Assembly (NCBI GenBank): GCA_022511125.1 | Contig: JAFLSD010000004.1 | Coordinates: forward strand, 1-64,000 | Length of the DNA: 64,000 nucleotides | Source of the DNA: Paramuribaculum sp. | GTDB lineage: Bacteria > Bacteroidota > Bacteroidia > Bacteroidales > Muribaculaceae | Direction of reading: 5' to 3' | Shown: one piece after another, positions 32,648-40,774 of the stretch | Layout: the number at the start of each line of letters is the position of its first letter | Position numbering within the stretch: the stretch's first letter is position 1 | Made by a program: the position numbers and the translations under genes | The notes under the pieces: model-generated | The model's database searches: none | What the model saw: the letters and a program-made list of their open reading frames with translations, nothing else | What the model was told of the DNA's origin: nothing

Positions 32648-34008
32648 TCAATTATCAGTCTTATAGCTTCCTTCAATTCTACGGTATGCTGAACGCCGTC
32701 TGCCATCCTCTTGACAGTTAGCTTGTTCGCTTTTATTTCATCTTCTCCGACGATTGCTACATGGCTGATATTCCTATCGTTGGCATACGACATCTGTTTT
32801 TTCATCTTAGCCTGATCAGGATATATTTCTGCCATAATTCCTGCTTTCCTCATCTCTTTTAGCATTTTCATCGCCACTTTCGATTCTTCACTACCGAAAT
32901 TCACGAACATCACTTCTGTTGAAGGAGTAGCTGTAGAGGGGAAAAGTTCTAATGAATTTAAAACATCATAAATTCTGTCTGCTCCGAAAGATATTCCTAC
33001 CCCCGACAGACCCGGCATTCCGAAAATCCCTGTCAGATTGTCGTATCGACCTCCGCCGCTAATGCTGCCGATTTCCACATCGCGTGCTTTCACCTCGATG
33101 ATTGTGCCCGTATAATAATTCAAACCTCTGGCCAGAGAAGTATCTAATTCTAATATTGCATTGATGCCTATCGACTCGGTTTCATTGATTACTTCTTCCA
33201 TCTCGGCCACACCCAGCAATCCGGTGGGACTGTCTGCCAATTGAACCTTTAAAAAATCTAACTTCCCGGCTGTAGTACCCGACATGTTCAGGAAAGGTTT
33301 GAGAAGATCGATTGACTTTTCTTTTAGACCGCGTGACAAGAGCTCTTCAACTACCTTGTCTTCACCTATTTTTTCTATCTTGTCGATGGCGGTTGTTATA
33401 TCGGTAAGCTTATCCGGTTCACCGATTATTTCTGCTATTCCGGTGAGTATCTTTCTATTGTTTAGCTTTATGACTATTCTTATGCCAAGCCTATCGAATA
33501 CCTCGTCGATCATTTGGAGCAGTTCTACTTCATTGATGAGCGAATCGCTGCCCACAATATCGGCATCACATTGATAAAATTCTCTGTACCGTCCTTTTTG
33601 TGGACGGTCTGCTCGCCAAACAGGCTGGATTTGATATCTTTTGAACGGCATCGTTAAGTCCTGTCGGTGCTGAACTACATACCGTGCAAAAGGCACCGTA
33701 AGATCATATCTCAGTCCTTTTTCCGACACTTTTGACGTCAGTTTCGCATATTCGCCTGATTCAACATCAGCCGGTGTCAGATCTTTCATCCAATTGCCCG
33801 AGTTTAGGATTTTAAAAAGAAGTTTATCGCCTTCTTCACCGTATTTCCCCATCAGGGTCGATAGATTCTCCATCGCGGGAGTCTCTATTTGGCTGAATCC
33901 ATAGAGCTGGAATACATCTCTGATGGTCTCGAATATATAATTCCTTTTCGCCGTTTCCTCCGGGCCGAAGTCGCGGGTTCCTTTGGGAATTGAAGGTTTC
34001 TGTGCCAT
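32620..34008 (-). CDS. hisS: Histidyl-tRNA synthetase
   Basis: This 462-residue class II aminoacyl-tRNA synthetase charges tRNA-His. It shows [14 protein letters not shown] at the N-terminus, motif 2 [10 protein letters not shown], the histidine-specific [14 protein letters not shown], motif 3 GGGRYDNL and a C-terminal anticodon-binding domain. It lies 9 bases downstream of valS in the same direction, an operon of two synthetases. The ~460-residue length is typical of Bacteroidota HisS, longer than the E. coli form. Confidence 0.97.
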   Translation of the reverse strand: MAQKPSIPKGTRDFGPEETAKRNYIFETIRDVFQLYGFSQIETPAMENLSTLMGKYGEEGDKLLFKILNSGNWMKDLTPADVESGEYAKLTSKVSEKGLRYDLTVPFARYVVQHRQDLTMPFKRYQIQPVWRADRPQKGRYREFYQCDADIVGSDSLINEVELLQMIDEVFDRLGIRIVIKLNNRKILTGIAEIIGEPDKLTDITTAIDKIEKIGEDKVVEELLSRGLKEKSIDLLKPFLNMSGTTAGKLDFLKVQLADSPTGLLGVAEMEEVINETESIGINAILELDTSLARGLNYYTGTIIEVKARDVEIGSISGGGRYDNLTGIFGMPGLSGVGISFGADRIYDVLNSLELFPSTATPSTEVMFVNFGSEESKVAMKMLKEMRKAGIMAEIYPDQAKMKKQMSYANDRNISHVAIVGEDEIKANKLTVKRMADGVQHTVELKEAIRLIIDYRQQELSE

Positions 34009-34017
34009 ATTTCAAAT

Positions 34018-36642
34018 TTAGCTTTTTAATGCTTCCAAAGCGGCAGTCAGGTTTGCTATCTTCGCTTCTGCATCCGAAAGTTTTTTCCGCTCACCCTCTA
34101 CCACCTGCGCCGGGGCGTTATTCACAAATCGTTCGTTTCCGAGTTTTTTCTCTACTGACTGTTTGAACCCTTTATAGTATTCCAGATCTTTACTCAGTTT
34201 TGCTATTTCAGCCTCCTTATCTATATTATCGGCCAGAGGCACGTTAACTTCAGTCGTCCCTGCCATAAAGGAAGCTGCCGCCGGATCTTTTTCAGCATTA
34301 TGGTTGATAGCCGAAGCATTGGCAAGTTTTGCGATTGCAGGATCAGCCTTCTTGTCCCAACTTCCCAAAACATTCACCGTAATTTGCTGTTTATTGGGTA
34401 TGTTCTTTTCTGCTCTGACATTGCGTAAGCCGTTCACTGTTTCCATCACATGATCCATGAGCTGTAGGATTCCGCGATTAATTTCTCCAGGTTCCGATAT
34501 CTGGGCATACATGATTGATTCACCGTCGCGCCGCTCCTTCAGATGCTGCCAAAGTTCCTCGGTAATAAACGGCATGAAAGGATGAAGAAGTCTGAGAAGT
34601 GCATCGAAAAATTCGATTACTTCATTATATGTCTTTCTGTCCACCGGACTTCCATAGGCTGGTTTTACAAGTTCGAGATACCACGCCGAGAAGTCGTCCC
34701 TAATGAGTTTATAAACTTCTCTCAGCGCTTCCGAAATGCGGAATTTGGAGAAAAGGTCGTTAATCTCTTCTGTCGATTCCGATAGACGTGACTTCATCCA
34801 TTCCGAAGCGAAAGCAGCCGCTTCGGTCTGATTAGCATCATCAGATATTTCCCAGCTCTTTACAAGACGGAAAGCATTCCATATTTTATTGCAGAAATTT
34901 CTTCCGGTCTCGCAAAGCTTCTTGTCGAAAAGAATATCGTTCCCTGCAGGAGCGCAAAGCATTATGCCTGCTCTTACACCATCCGCTCCGTATGTTGCGA
35001 TGAGATCAAGCGGGTCAGGGGAGTTCCCTAACTGTTTCGACATCTTACGTCCTATTTCGTCTCTCACGATTCCGGTAAAGTAGACGTTCTTGAAAGGCTC
35101 TTTTCCCGCAAAACCGAATCCGGCCATTATCATCCTGGCAACCCAAAAGAAAATAATATCTGGAGCTGTTACCAGGTCTGTAGTCGGATAATAATATTTC
35201 ATTTCTTCATTCTCCGGCTCCAAGATGCCGTTGAACAACGAGATCGGCCACAGCCAGGAGGAAAACCATGTGTCAAGTCCGTCTTCATCCTGATGGAGAT
35301 CGGCTGCCGTGAGAGAAGGGTCTTTCTCTTGAGCTAACTTCAACGCCTCGTTTTCAGTTTCGCCAACCACAAAGCTGCCGTCCGGAAGATACCATGCCGG
35401 AATTCTGTGGCCCCACCACAACTGACGCGAAATGCACCAGTCGCGTATATCCGTCATCCAGTGCCTGTAAGTGTTCTTGAATTTATCTGGAATAAACTTC
35501 ACCACGTCCTCTTCCACAGAGTTGAGAGCCGGCTTAGCCAAACCTTCCATCTTAAGAAACCATTGGTCGCTTAATCTCGGCTCTGTGACGGTATCGGAAT
35601 TTCTTTCCGAATAGCCTACTTTATTCTCATAATCTTCTATTTTCTCGATAAGTCCGGCTGCTTCCAGATCTTTAGCGATCTGTTTTCTTACGTCGAATCT
35701 ATCCATTCCGACATACATTCCTGCCGCTTCGTTCAGCGTCGCATCGTCGTTGAATATATCGATACTATCGAGGTTATGTTTCTCTCCGAGCATATAATCG
35801 TTGGGATCGTGTGCAGGAGTCACCTTCAGACATCCTGTGCCGAAATCCATATCCACATACTCGTCTTCTATCACGGGTATTTCCCTTCCTACCAGAGGTA
35901 CTATTACCTTTTTCCCTTTAAGATGGGCATTTTTAGGATCATTTGGATTGATACACATTGCAGTATCGCCCATTATCGTTTCCGGACGCGTTGTCGCAAC
36001 GACCGCATATCTATTTTCGCCTGCAATGTAATATTTCAGATAATATAGCTTGCTGTGTTCCTCCTTGTAGATTACTTCTATGTCGCTCAGAGCAGTTTTT
36101 GCTTTCGGATCCCAGTTAACCATGCGTTTGCCACGGTATATAAGACCTTTGCGGTAAAGTTCAACAAATACCCGTATTACGCTCTTGCTTCTTATCTCGT
36201 CCATAGTGAACGCCGTACGGCTCCAGTCGCAAGATGCACCGAGTTTCCTGAGTTGCTTCAGGATGATACCACCGTAGTTATTTGTCCAGTCCCAGGCGTG
36301 ACGCAGGAATTCTTCCCTTGTCAGATCGCTTTTTTTCATCCCTTTTTCGGCAAGTTTAGCTACGACTTTTGCCTCGGTTGCTATCGATGCATGGTCTGTG
36401 CCGGGCACCCATAGCGCATTCTTACCCGTCATTCTCGCCCTTCTTACGAGTATGTCCTGGATAGTATTGTTTAGCATGTGACCCATATGCAGAACACCCG
36501 TCACATTTGGCGGAGGAATCACTATCGTATAAGGTTCTCTTGCATCGGGAACACTTTTGAACAACTCATGGCTCATCCAATAGTCATACCATTTGTCCTC
36601 TACATTGGTCGGATCATATTTGGTGGCTAATTCTTCCATCAT
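34018..36642 (-). CDS. valS: Valyl-tRNA synthetase
   Basis: This 874-residue class I synthetase charges tRNA-Val and edits Thr. Landmarks are [18 protein letters not shown] (44-61, HIGH-type), the class I zinc/editing insertion, [26 protein letters not shown] (KMSKS-type loop) and a C-terminal coiled coil (about 800-870). The start is taken at the double ATG 36642/36639. The frame continues to 36678, but the promoter -7 box at 36680-36687 makes that start impossible. hisS follows. Confidence 0.97.
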   Translation of the reverse strand: MMEELATKYDPTNVEDKWYDYWMSHELFKSVPDAREPYTIVIPPPNVTGVLHMGHMLNNTIQDILVRRARMTGKNALWVPGTDHASIATEAKVVAKLAEKGMKKSDLTREEFLRHAWDWTNNYGGIILKQLRKLGASCDWSRTAFTMDEIRSKSVIRVFVELYRKGLIYRGKRMVNWDPKAKTALSDIEVIYKEEHSKLYYLKYYIAGENRYAVVATTRPETIMGDTAMCINPNDPKNAHLKGKKVIVPLVGREIPVIEDEYVDMDFGTGCLKVTPAHDPNDYMLGEKHNLDSIDIFNDDATLNEAAGMYVGMDRFDVRKQIAKDLEAAGLIEKIEDYENKVGYSERNSDTVTEPRLSDQWFLKMEGLAKPALNSVEEDVVKFIPDKFKNTYRHWMTDIRDWCISRQLWWGHRIPAWYLPDGSFVVGETENEALKLAQEKDPSLTAADLHQDEDGLDTWFSSWLWPISLFNGILEPENEEMKYYYPTTDLVTAPDIIFFWVARMIMAGFGFAGKEPFKNVYFTGIVRDEIGRKMSKQLGNSPDPLDLIATYGADGVRAGIMLCAPAGNDILFDKKLCETGRNFCNKIWNAFRLVKSWEISDDANQTEAAAFASEWMKSRLSESTEEINDLFSKFRISEALREVYKLIRDDFSAWYLELVKPAYGSPVDRKTYNEVIEFFDALLRLLHPFMPFITEELWQHLKERRDGESIMYAQISEPGEINRGILQLMDHVMETVNGLRNVRAEKNIPNKQQITVNVLGSWDKKADPAIAKLANASAINHNAEKDPAAASFMAGTTEVNVPLADNIDKEAEIAKLSKDLEYYKGFKQSVEKKLGNERFVNNAPAQVVEGERKKLSDAEAKIANLTAALEALKS

Positions 36643-36679
36643 TAAAATTCTATTAAATTGTTTTATGGCTAAAATCATG

Positions 36680-36687
36680 CAAAGTTA
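36680..36687 (-). promoter_or_regulatory. valS-hisS promoter, -7 element
   Basis: On the minus strand TAACTTTG matches TAnnTTTG. Transcription would begin about 30 bases before the start codon at 36642. Confidence 0.62.
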
Positions 36688-36816
36688 CGCAGAAAAAACG
36701 ACATTCCTAACATCTTTTCTTGCCTATTGTCCCCATGCCGAAATCTCGATTATTTTTATTAATTTTACAACGGTTTTAAGCAGACTTAACTCTTTAAAAA
36801 ACTTCACTTGTCTCGA

Positions 36817-37749
36817 ATGGCCACGTTAAAGGAAAAATGGAATGCATACAAGCAATGGCAGAAACAGCCTTTTCAGGTTGCCCCAATGTCCGACGAACGA
36901 CATATTTGCTCCACGTGCGCCACTGAATATCAGGGAAATTATTGCCCTCGTTGCGGTCAGTCAGCCAAAGTCGTGCCTAAAATGTCGCTTCTCAAGACCT
37001 TTCTCCTCTTTATCGATGTGTGGGGATTGGGAAACAGGGGGATGTTCCGTACGTTGCGAGATCTTATTTTCCGACCCGGTTACCTGATATGCGACTATCT
37101 CCGCGGTATGCACCAGGCATATTTCCCTCCTTTCAAACTCTTGTTTCTTTTAACCACTCTTTCCCTACTCATAGGCCATGGTTGGAATCTTTCAGGAGAA
37201 AACTACGATAAAGATTTCCAAAAAATTGAGAAAAAAGAAAGAGCTGAAATGGCTTCGCTATATAAGCAGGACGCAGAAAAGAAAGCTCAGATTAAATCCG
37301 AAGAAAAATTGATGGAAGAAGAAGAGGATGAGATGATTAGATTTGTCTTGGATAAATTCGTCTATATTCGGGATATACAGATTGATTATCCGGCTCTCTA
37401 TCAGATTGCGTTCATGCTCCTGACGACTGTTTTTTATTTTATTCTTTTCCGCAAATCGAAAATAATCGGGAGATTTTCGTTTCATGAATTCTTCATCGCC
37501 ATGATCTATATTTCAGATATGGTCGGAATATATACCTGTCTTTTCCGTTTCTTCGGGCTCAGTCCGATTTGGATTACTATAAGTGGTATCACATATCTCA
37601 TTCCATTGAAACAGATGACTGGATATAGCTGGGGTAAAACAATCTGGCGATATCTCCTCACATGGATTATGGTGCTGGTTGCTATCTCAATCTTCATTGT
37701 GCTGATAGCCGCTACAATGGCCTCCATTATCGAACTCCGTCATCTCTGA
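36817..37749 (+). CDS. DUF3667 zinc-ribbon membrane protein
   Basis: This 310-residue protein has an N-terminal zinc ribbon C-S-T-C (about 30-33) and C-P-R-C (about 43-46), then the DUF3667 signature RTLRDLIFRPGYLICDYLRG. A pair of membrane helices, a charged Lys/Glu-rich cytoplasmic stretch and three more hydrophobic segments follow. Function unknown; Bacteroidota genomes often have several copies. The ATG at 36817 is preferred over a TTG three codons earlier. It is divergent from valS and transcribed alone up to the hairpin at 37761. Confidence 0.85.
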   Translation: MATLKEKWNAYKQWQKQPFQVAPMSDERHICSTCATEYQGNYCPRCGQSAKVVPKMSLLKTFLLFIDVWGLGNRGMFRTLRDLIFRPGYLICDYLRGMHQAYFPPFKLLFLLTTLSLLIGHGWNLSGENYDKDFQKIEKKERAEMASLYKQDAEKKAQIKSEEKLMEEEEDEMIRFVLDKFVYIRDIQIDYPALYQIAFMLLTTVFYFILFRKSKIIGRFSFHEFFIAMIYISDMVGIYTCLFRFFGLSPIWITISGITYLIPLKQMTGYSWGKTIWRYLLTWIMVLVAISIFIVLIAATMASIIELRHL

Positions 37750-37760
37750 ACCGGTAGTAA

Positions 37761-37793
37761 ATAAAACCTCGCCATCGTTGACGGCGAGATTTT
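37761..37793. terminator. Bidirectional terminator between DUF3667 and flavodoxin-fold genes
   Basis: CTCGCC pairs with GGCGAG, extended outward by A-rich and T-rich arms (ATAAAAC / ATTTTAT). It lies between two convergent genes. Confidence 0.8.
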
Positions 37794-37817
37794 ATTTGTT
37801 TATGCTAATTTATCCGA

Positions 37818-38441
37818 TCAGTCATTTCTGATGAAATGTGTATAATGCTCTTTCTCTTGAACGGGAATGCCTGATTTTTCTTTTTCTGCTGCTATAGCAC
37901 GTAGCAAGAAAGCCATATTTTTCCCAAGATTTCGCATCGTTTGAAGACCTTCCAAATCTTTTTCCACATCTTCTGCCGTAAATCCGTGCACCTCATTCCA
38001 ATAAGTACTAGATACTATTGGCATCGAAGTAATGGTAAAATACTTGTTGATTTCTTCAAACGCCGATGTGCTGCCCGCTCTTCGCGAGGATACCACAGTA
38101 GCTCCCACTTTCATGGCCTTTGAAAAAGGAGTGCTGTAAAACAGCCTGTCTAAAAAGCTTATAACGCCGCCATTTGCATGAGCGTAATAGGTCGGAGTAC
38201 CTACTATTAGACCGTCTGCTTTCTCGAATAGGGGAGCGGTATCGTTCACGAGATCGTTGAACACGCATTTTCCGTGCTGTTTGCAATAGTTACACCCGAT
38301 GCAACCTCTCACATCCTTGTTGCCTACGTTTATTATTTCACATTCCACACCTTCTTCTATGAGAGTCTGTTCTACCTCTTTCAACCCTCTTGCCGTACAA
38401 CCCGACACATGAGGACTACCGTTGATTATCAATACTTTCAT
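37818..38441 (-). CDS. Flavodoxin-fold NADPH-dependent FMN reductase-type protein
   Basis: This 207-residue protein begins MKVLIINGSPHVSGCTARGL, the FMN-phosphate loop of the NADPH-dependent FMN reductase family. CIGCNYCKQHGKC carries an iron-sulfur-flavoprotein-like cysteine set, followed by GTPTYYAHANGGVISFLDR. The family includes iron-sulfur flavoproteins and quinone reductases. The C-C-C spacing suggests an Fe-S flavoprotein, but this is not certain. It is monocistronic. Confidence 0.87.
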   Translation of the reverse strand: MKVLIINGSPHVSGCTARGLKEVEQTLIEEGVECEIINVGNKDVRGCIGCNYCKQHGKCVFNDLVNDTAPLFEKADGLIVGTPTYYAHANGGVISFLDRLFYSTPFSKAMKVGATVVSSRRAGSTSAFEEINKYFTITSMPIVSSTYWNEVHGFTAEDVEKDLEGLQTMRNLGKNMAFLLRAIAAEKEKSGIPVQEKEHYTHFIRND

Positions 38442-38491
38442 TATAAAAGAATAATTGTCTGGTTTCCGTTTTCCGTTATTGGATAAATAAA

Positions 38492-38525
38492 GAGTGCATC
38501 AAATAATAAATTCATTGACGCACCC
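38492..38525 (-). terminator. Terminator after the DUF362 gene
   Basis: Read on the minus strand, GGGTGCGTCAA pairs with TTGATGCACTC (G-T pairs and one end mismatch), followed by TTTATTTA. Confidence 0.7.
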
Positions 38526-38545
38526 TTTTCTATTTCTAAATCAGA

Positions 38546-39568
38546 TTATTTCTTATTTAACTTCACAAGATTATATTTCTTCGTGCCGAGACCGATTTTT
38601 TCAGCATGGTCTATAGTATGGAGACCGTGCATATCGTTGATTCGTTTGATAAGTGGAGCCGCAGTATCTCCATCCTTATTTTCATGGTTGAACACCATAT
38701 CGATGCAAGCCTGATCCAGAGCTACCGGGTCTGTTGAAGCCATGATTCCCATGTCCAGAAGTTCCGGATGCGCAGGCTGACCATTGCAATCGCAGTCTAT
38801 CGACATATTGTTCATCACGTTGATATAAACGATATTCTTACCCGGTTGCTTGAAATAGTTATGCACACCTTGGGCAGCTGACGCCATGGATTCCAAAAAT
38901 CCGTCCTGATTGTCGACATGTTCCCAGATATGTTCGGGAGTGTCCACTACACCTGCCGAATGGATATAAGCCTTACCGTCAGCGGAAGCCACGCCGATAC
39001 TTGCATTCTTGAGAACGCCGCCGAAGCCGCCCATCTGGTGACCTTTGAAATGAGCCAGATTGATCATGAAATCATAGTTCGGAAGATGAGATCCCACGAT
39101 ATCGTAATGAATCCAGGTCGTGTCGTTCACGGGTATTTTTAAATTACCCTCCTCATCCATGATGTCAACTTTTGCTATCTTGTCGTAGCCACGTTCGGCT
39201 ATAGCTTTACGGTGAGCTTCCGCAGTATTGCGGTTCCCCTCGTAAGCTGTGTTGCATTCCACTAACGTGCCGTTCACTTTCTGCACCAGATTTTTGATAA
39301 GTTCCGGACTCAGATGATTCGACTTGCTCGATTCGCCTGTCGAAATCTTGACCGCCACGTTACCCGATGGCTCTACTCCCAAAGCTTCAAAAATTTCCAC
39401 AAGAGATTCCGGAGTTATCTCGTCCGTAAAATAAACTGTTGCCGTTTCCATAATACTGTCTGATGATGCTTGATTTTCAGATTCCTGCTGAGCAGCTTGT
39501 TTATTACCTCCGCAAGCCGTAAGGGCAAATCCTAAAATCGCCGTTAAAAAAAAATTTCTTCTTCTCAT
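38546..39568 (-). CDS. DUF362 domain lipoprotein
   Basis: This 340-residue protein has a lipoprotein signal (ALTACGGNK, acylated Cys near 19). The rest matches DUF362: GNVAVKISTGE, INLAHFKGHQMGGFGGVLKN (conserved H-x-x-G..G..G-x-x-K-N), and CDCNGQPAHPELLDMGIMASTDPVALDQA. Many DUF362 proteins carry ferredoxin clusters. Only CDC and isolated cysteines are present here, so no 4Fe-4S site is evident. The promoter is at 39591-39598 and the palindrome-rich island lies directly upstream. Confidence 0.87.
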   Translation of the reverse strand: MRRRNFFLTAILGFALTACGGNKQAAQQESENQASSDSIMETATVYFTDEITPESLVEIFEALGVEPSGNVAVKISTGESSKSNHLSPELIKNLVQKVNGTLVECNTAYEGNRNTAEAHRKAIAERGYDKIAKVDIMDEEGNLKIPVNDTTWIHYDIVGSHLPNYDFMINLAHFKGHQMGGFGGVLKNASIGVASADGKAYIHSAGVVDTPEHIWEHVDNQDGFLESMASAAQGVHNYFKQPGKNIVYINVMNNMSIDCDCNGQPAHPELLDMGIMASTDPVALDQACIDMVFNHENKDGDTAAPLIKRINDMHGLHTIDHAEKIGLGTKKYNLVKLNKK

Positions 39569-39590
39569 ATTTTAGTTATTTGTTTCTTTA

Positions 39591-39598
39591 CAAAATTA
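39591..39598 (-). promoter_or_regulatory. DUF362 gene promoter, -7 element
   Basis: On the minus strand TAATTTTG matches TAnnTTTG, about 23 bases before the start codon. It marks the left limit of the repeat island. Confidence 0.58.
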
Positions 39599-39680
39599 CT
39601 GATTTCCTGCCAATTCTACAACAACTTCTCCCCTCAAAACACCGCACTCTACCCCCGAATCGATCTCTGCCCTTTTGTAA

Positions 39681-39700
39681 GAACGCTACATGTATCGTTC
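39681..39700. repeat. Degenerate copy of the 20-bp palindrome
   Basis: GAACGCTACATGTATCGTTC matches the palindrome at 39760-39779 in 17 of 20 positions. The preceding TTTGTA is also shared. Confidence 0.7.
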
Positions 39701-39759
39701 GCCTAATCACGCTGAAATTCAATAGCTTAACCAACAAATTCATCTTCTCACCTTTGTAG

Positions 39760-39779
39760 GGACGCTACATGTAGCGTCC
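39760..39779. repeat. Perfect 20-bp palindrome, copy 2
   Basis: GGACGCTACATGTAGCGTCC is its own reverse complement. It is preceded by TTTGTAG and followed by GAC, as is the copy at 40602-40621. Confidence 0.9.
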
Positions 39780-39784
39780 GACCT

Positions 39785-39922
39785 CCGTATCCGCAGGATA
39801 CCTTAATAATACCCGGGTATTGGCGACAATGTCGCCTATGCCCGGTAACCCGCCACCAAACAATGTATCTGTAGGATTCATTAATTCGTGCTGCGACCGT
39901 CCCGGAACTGGACGATAACGTA
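39785..39922. repeat. 138-bp repeat R, copy 1
   Basis: It matches 40390-40527 in 134 of 138 positions; all four differences are C/T transitions. It contains a 33-base hairpin at 39813-39845, with a 15-bp arm beginning CCGGGTATTGGCGAC, one T-T mismatch, one G-T pair and a 3-base loop. A smaller hairpin, CGTCC..GGACG, is near its right end. Confidence 0.92.
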
Positions 39923-39972
39923 CGTAATCCCCCCGCAGGCAAAGCTGGCGGAGCCATCGTTACTTTGATTAA

Positions 39973-39995
39973 CCGCCGGCAGCATGCGCCGGCGG
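39973..39995. repeat. Inverted repeat
   Basis: CCGCCGGC and GCCGGCGG flank a 7-base loop, forming a perfect 8-bp GC stem. Confidence 0.8.
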
Positions 39996-40210
39996 ACACG
40001 CCCTCTCCAGCCTTCGGCACGGCGGAGCTGTGCTACATCACACTCACACCCTCCGCCATCTCATCCCTTATCTTATAATGCCGCTTTGGAGGCACACCGC
40101 TGCAGAGCAGCGACAGATAACGAGCCTTGGGTCTGTTCGGTGTCAGCTGAACGCAACCCAAAGTACAAAACCTCAAAAAACAGGTGCGCATCGCGCCGCG
40201 ACATCCCCCA

Positions 40211-40224
40211 CCGTTCCGGAACGG
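40211..40224. repeat. Perfect 14-bp palindrome
   Basis: CCGTTCCGGAACGG is self-complementary. Confidence 0.8.
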
Positions 40225-40240
40225 CACGAAATATAAGAAA

Positions 40241-40264
40241 CCCCGTACGCTACTGCGTGCGGGG
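40241..40264. repeat. Inverted repeat, terminator-like
   Basis: CCCCGTACGC and GCGTGCGGGG form a 10-bp stem (one G-T pair) around TACT. A related partial copy (CCCCGTACGCCACTGC) begins at 40533, right after repeat R copy 2. Confidence 0.75.
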
Positions 40265-40389
40265 CACCGATGCAACAAAATCCAAAAGTGCCGTAGGTAC
40301 TTCACACCCTCCCCGTCGCAATCTGACCCAATAACTTTTATCATTCATCTTTTAACATCTCTCAACCCCGAGACCTTATGCACCATCTG

Positions 40390-40527
40390 CCGTATTCGCA
40401 GGATACCTTAATAATACCCGGGTATTGGCGACAACGTCGCCTATGCCCGGTAACCCGCCACCAAACAATGTATCCGTAGGATTCATTAATTCGCGCTGCG
40501 ACCGTCCCGGAACTGGACGATAACGTA
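40390..40527. repeat. 138-bp repeat R, copy 2
   Basis: It is in the same orientation as copy 1 and 97% identical. The long hairpin is at 40418-40450. One of the four transitions lies in the 3-base hairpin loop (AAT versus AAC), so the stem is fully conserved. Confidence 0.92.
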
Positions 40528-40601
40528 AATAACCCCGTACGCCACTGCACCCCAACCCCCACCATGATCTTTTATCTTCCAACTCTCCCCGCTATTTGTA
40601 G

Positions 40602-40621
40602 GGACGCTACATGTAGCGTCC
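40602..40621. repeat. Perfect 20-bp palindrome, copy 3
   Basis: Identical to 39760-39779, with the same flanks TTTGTAG and GAC. Confidence 0.9.
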
Positions 40622-40774
40622 GACGCGTAACCATCTGTAAATAAGTTGCATTCTTTGAAAATCTATTCATACTCTATCCCCGCACATTGCGCCAAAAAGC
40701 GCCAATAATCAATACGACATACCATCCCTCTTTACAACGATTCAACACCTTACTCCACCTCTACCACACCATCA

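Larger units (their letters stand above)
39599..40774. other. Gene-free palindrome-rich repeat island
   Basis: About 1.2 kb between the DUF362 promoter and the 3' end of the Sel1 kinase gene has no credible coding sequence. It contains two 138-bp direct repeats, three copies of a ~20-bp palindrome and several unrelated GC-rich inverted repeats (39973-39995, 40211-40224, 40241-40264). A partial second copy of the last begins at 40533. The segment is more GC-rich than the flanks. Short open frames across the repeats are not credible genes. Confidence 0.8.

Noticed and set aside
36643-36678. 12-codon upstream extension of valS
   Set aside because: The predicted transcript starts inside it, right after the -7 box at 36680-36687.
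39748-40582. Open frames across the R repeats encoding similar peptides (TGHRR..CRQYPGIIKVSC)
   Set aside because: Their similarity is explained by the DNA repeat, and the frame continues through stable hairpins; no start signal or family supports a protein.
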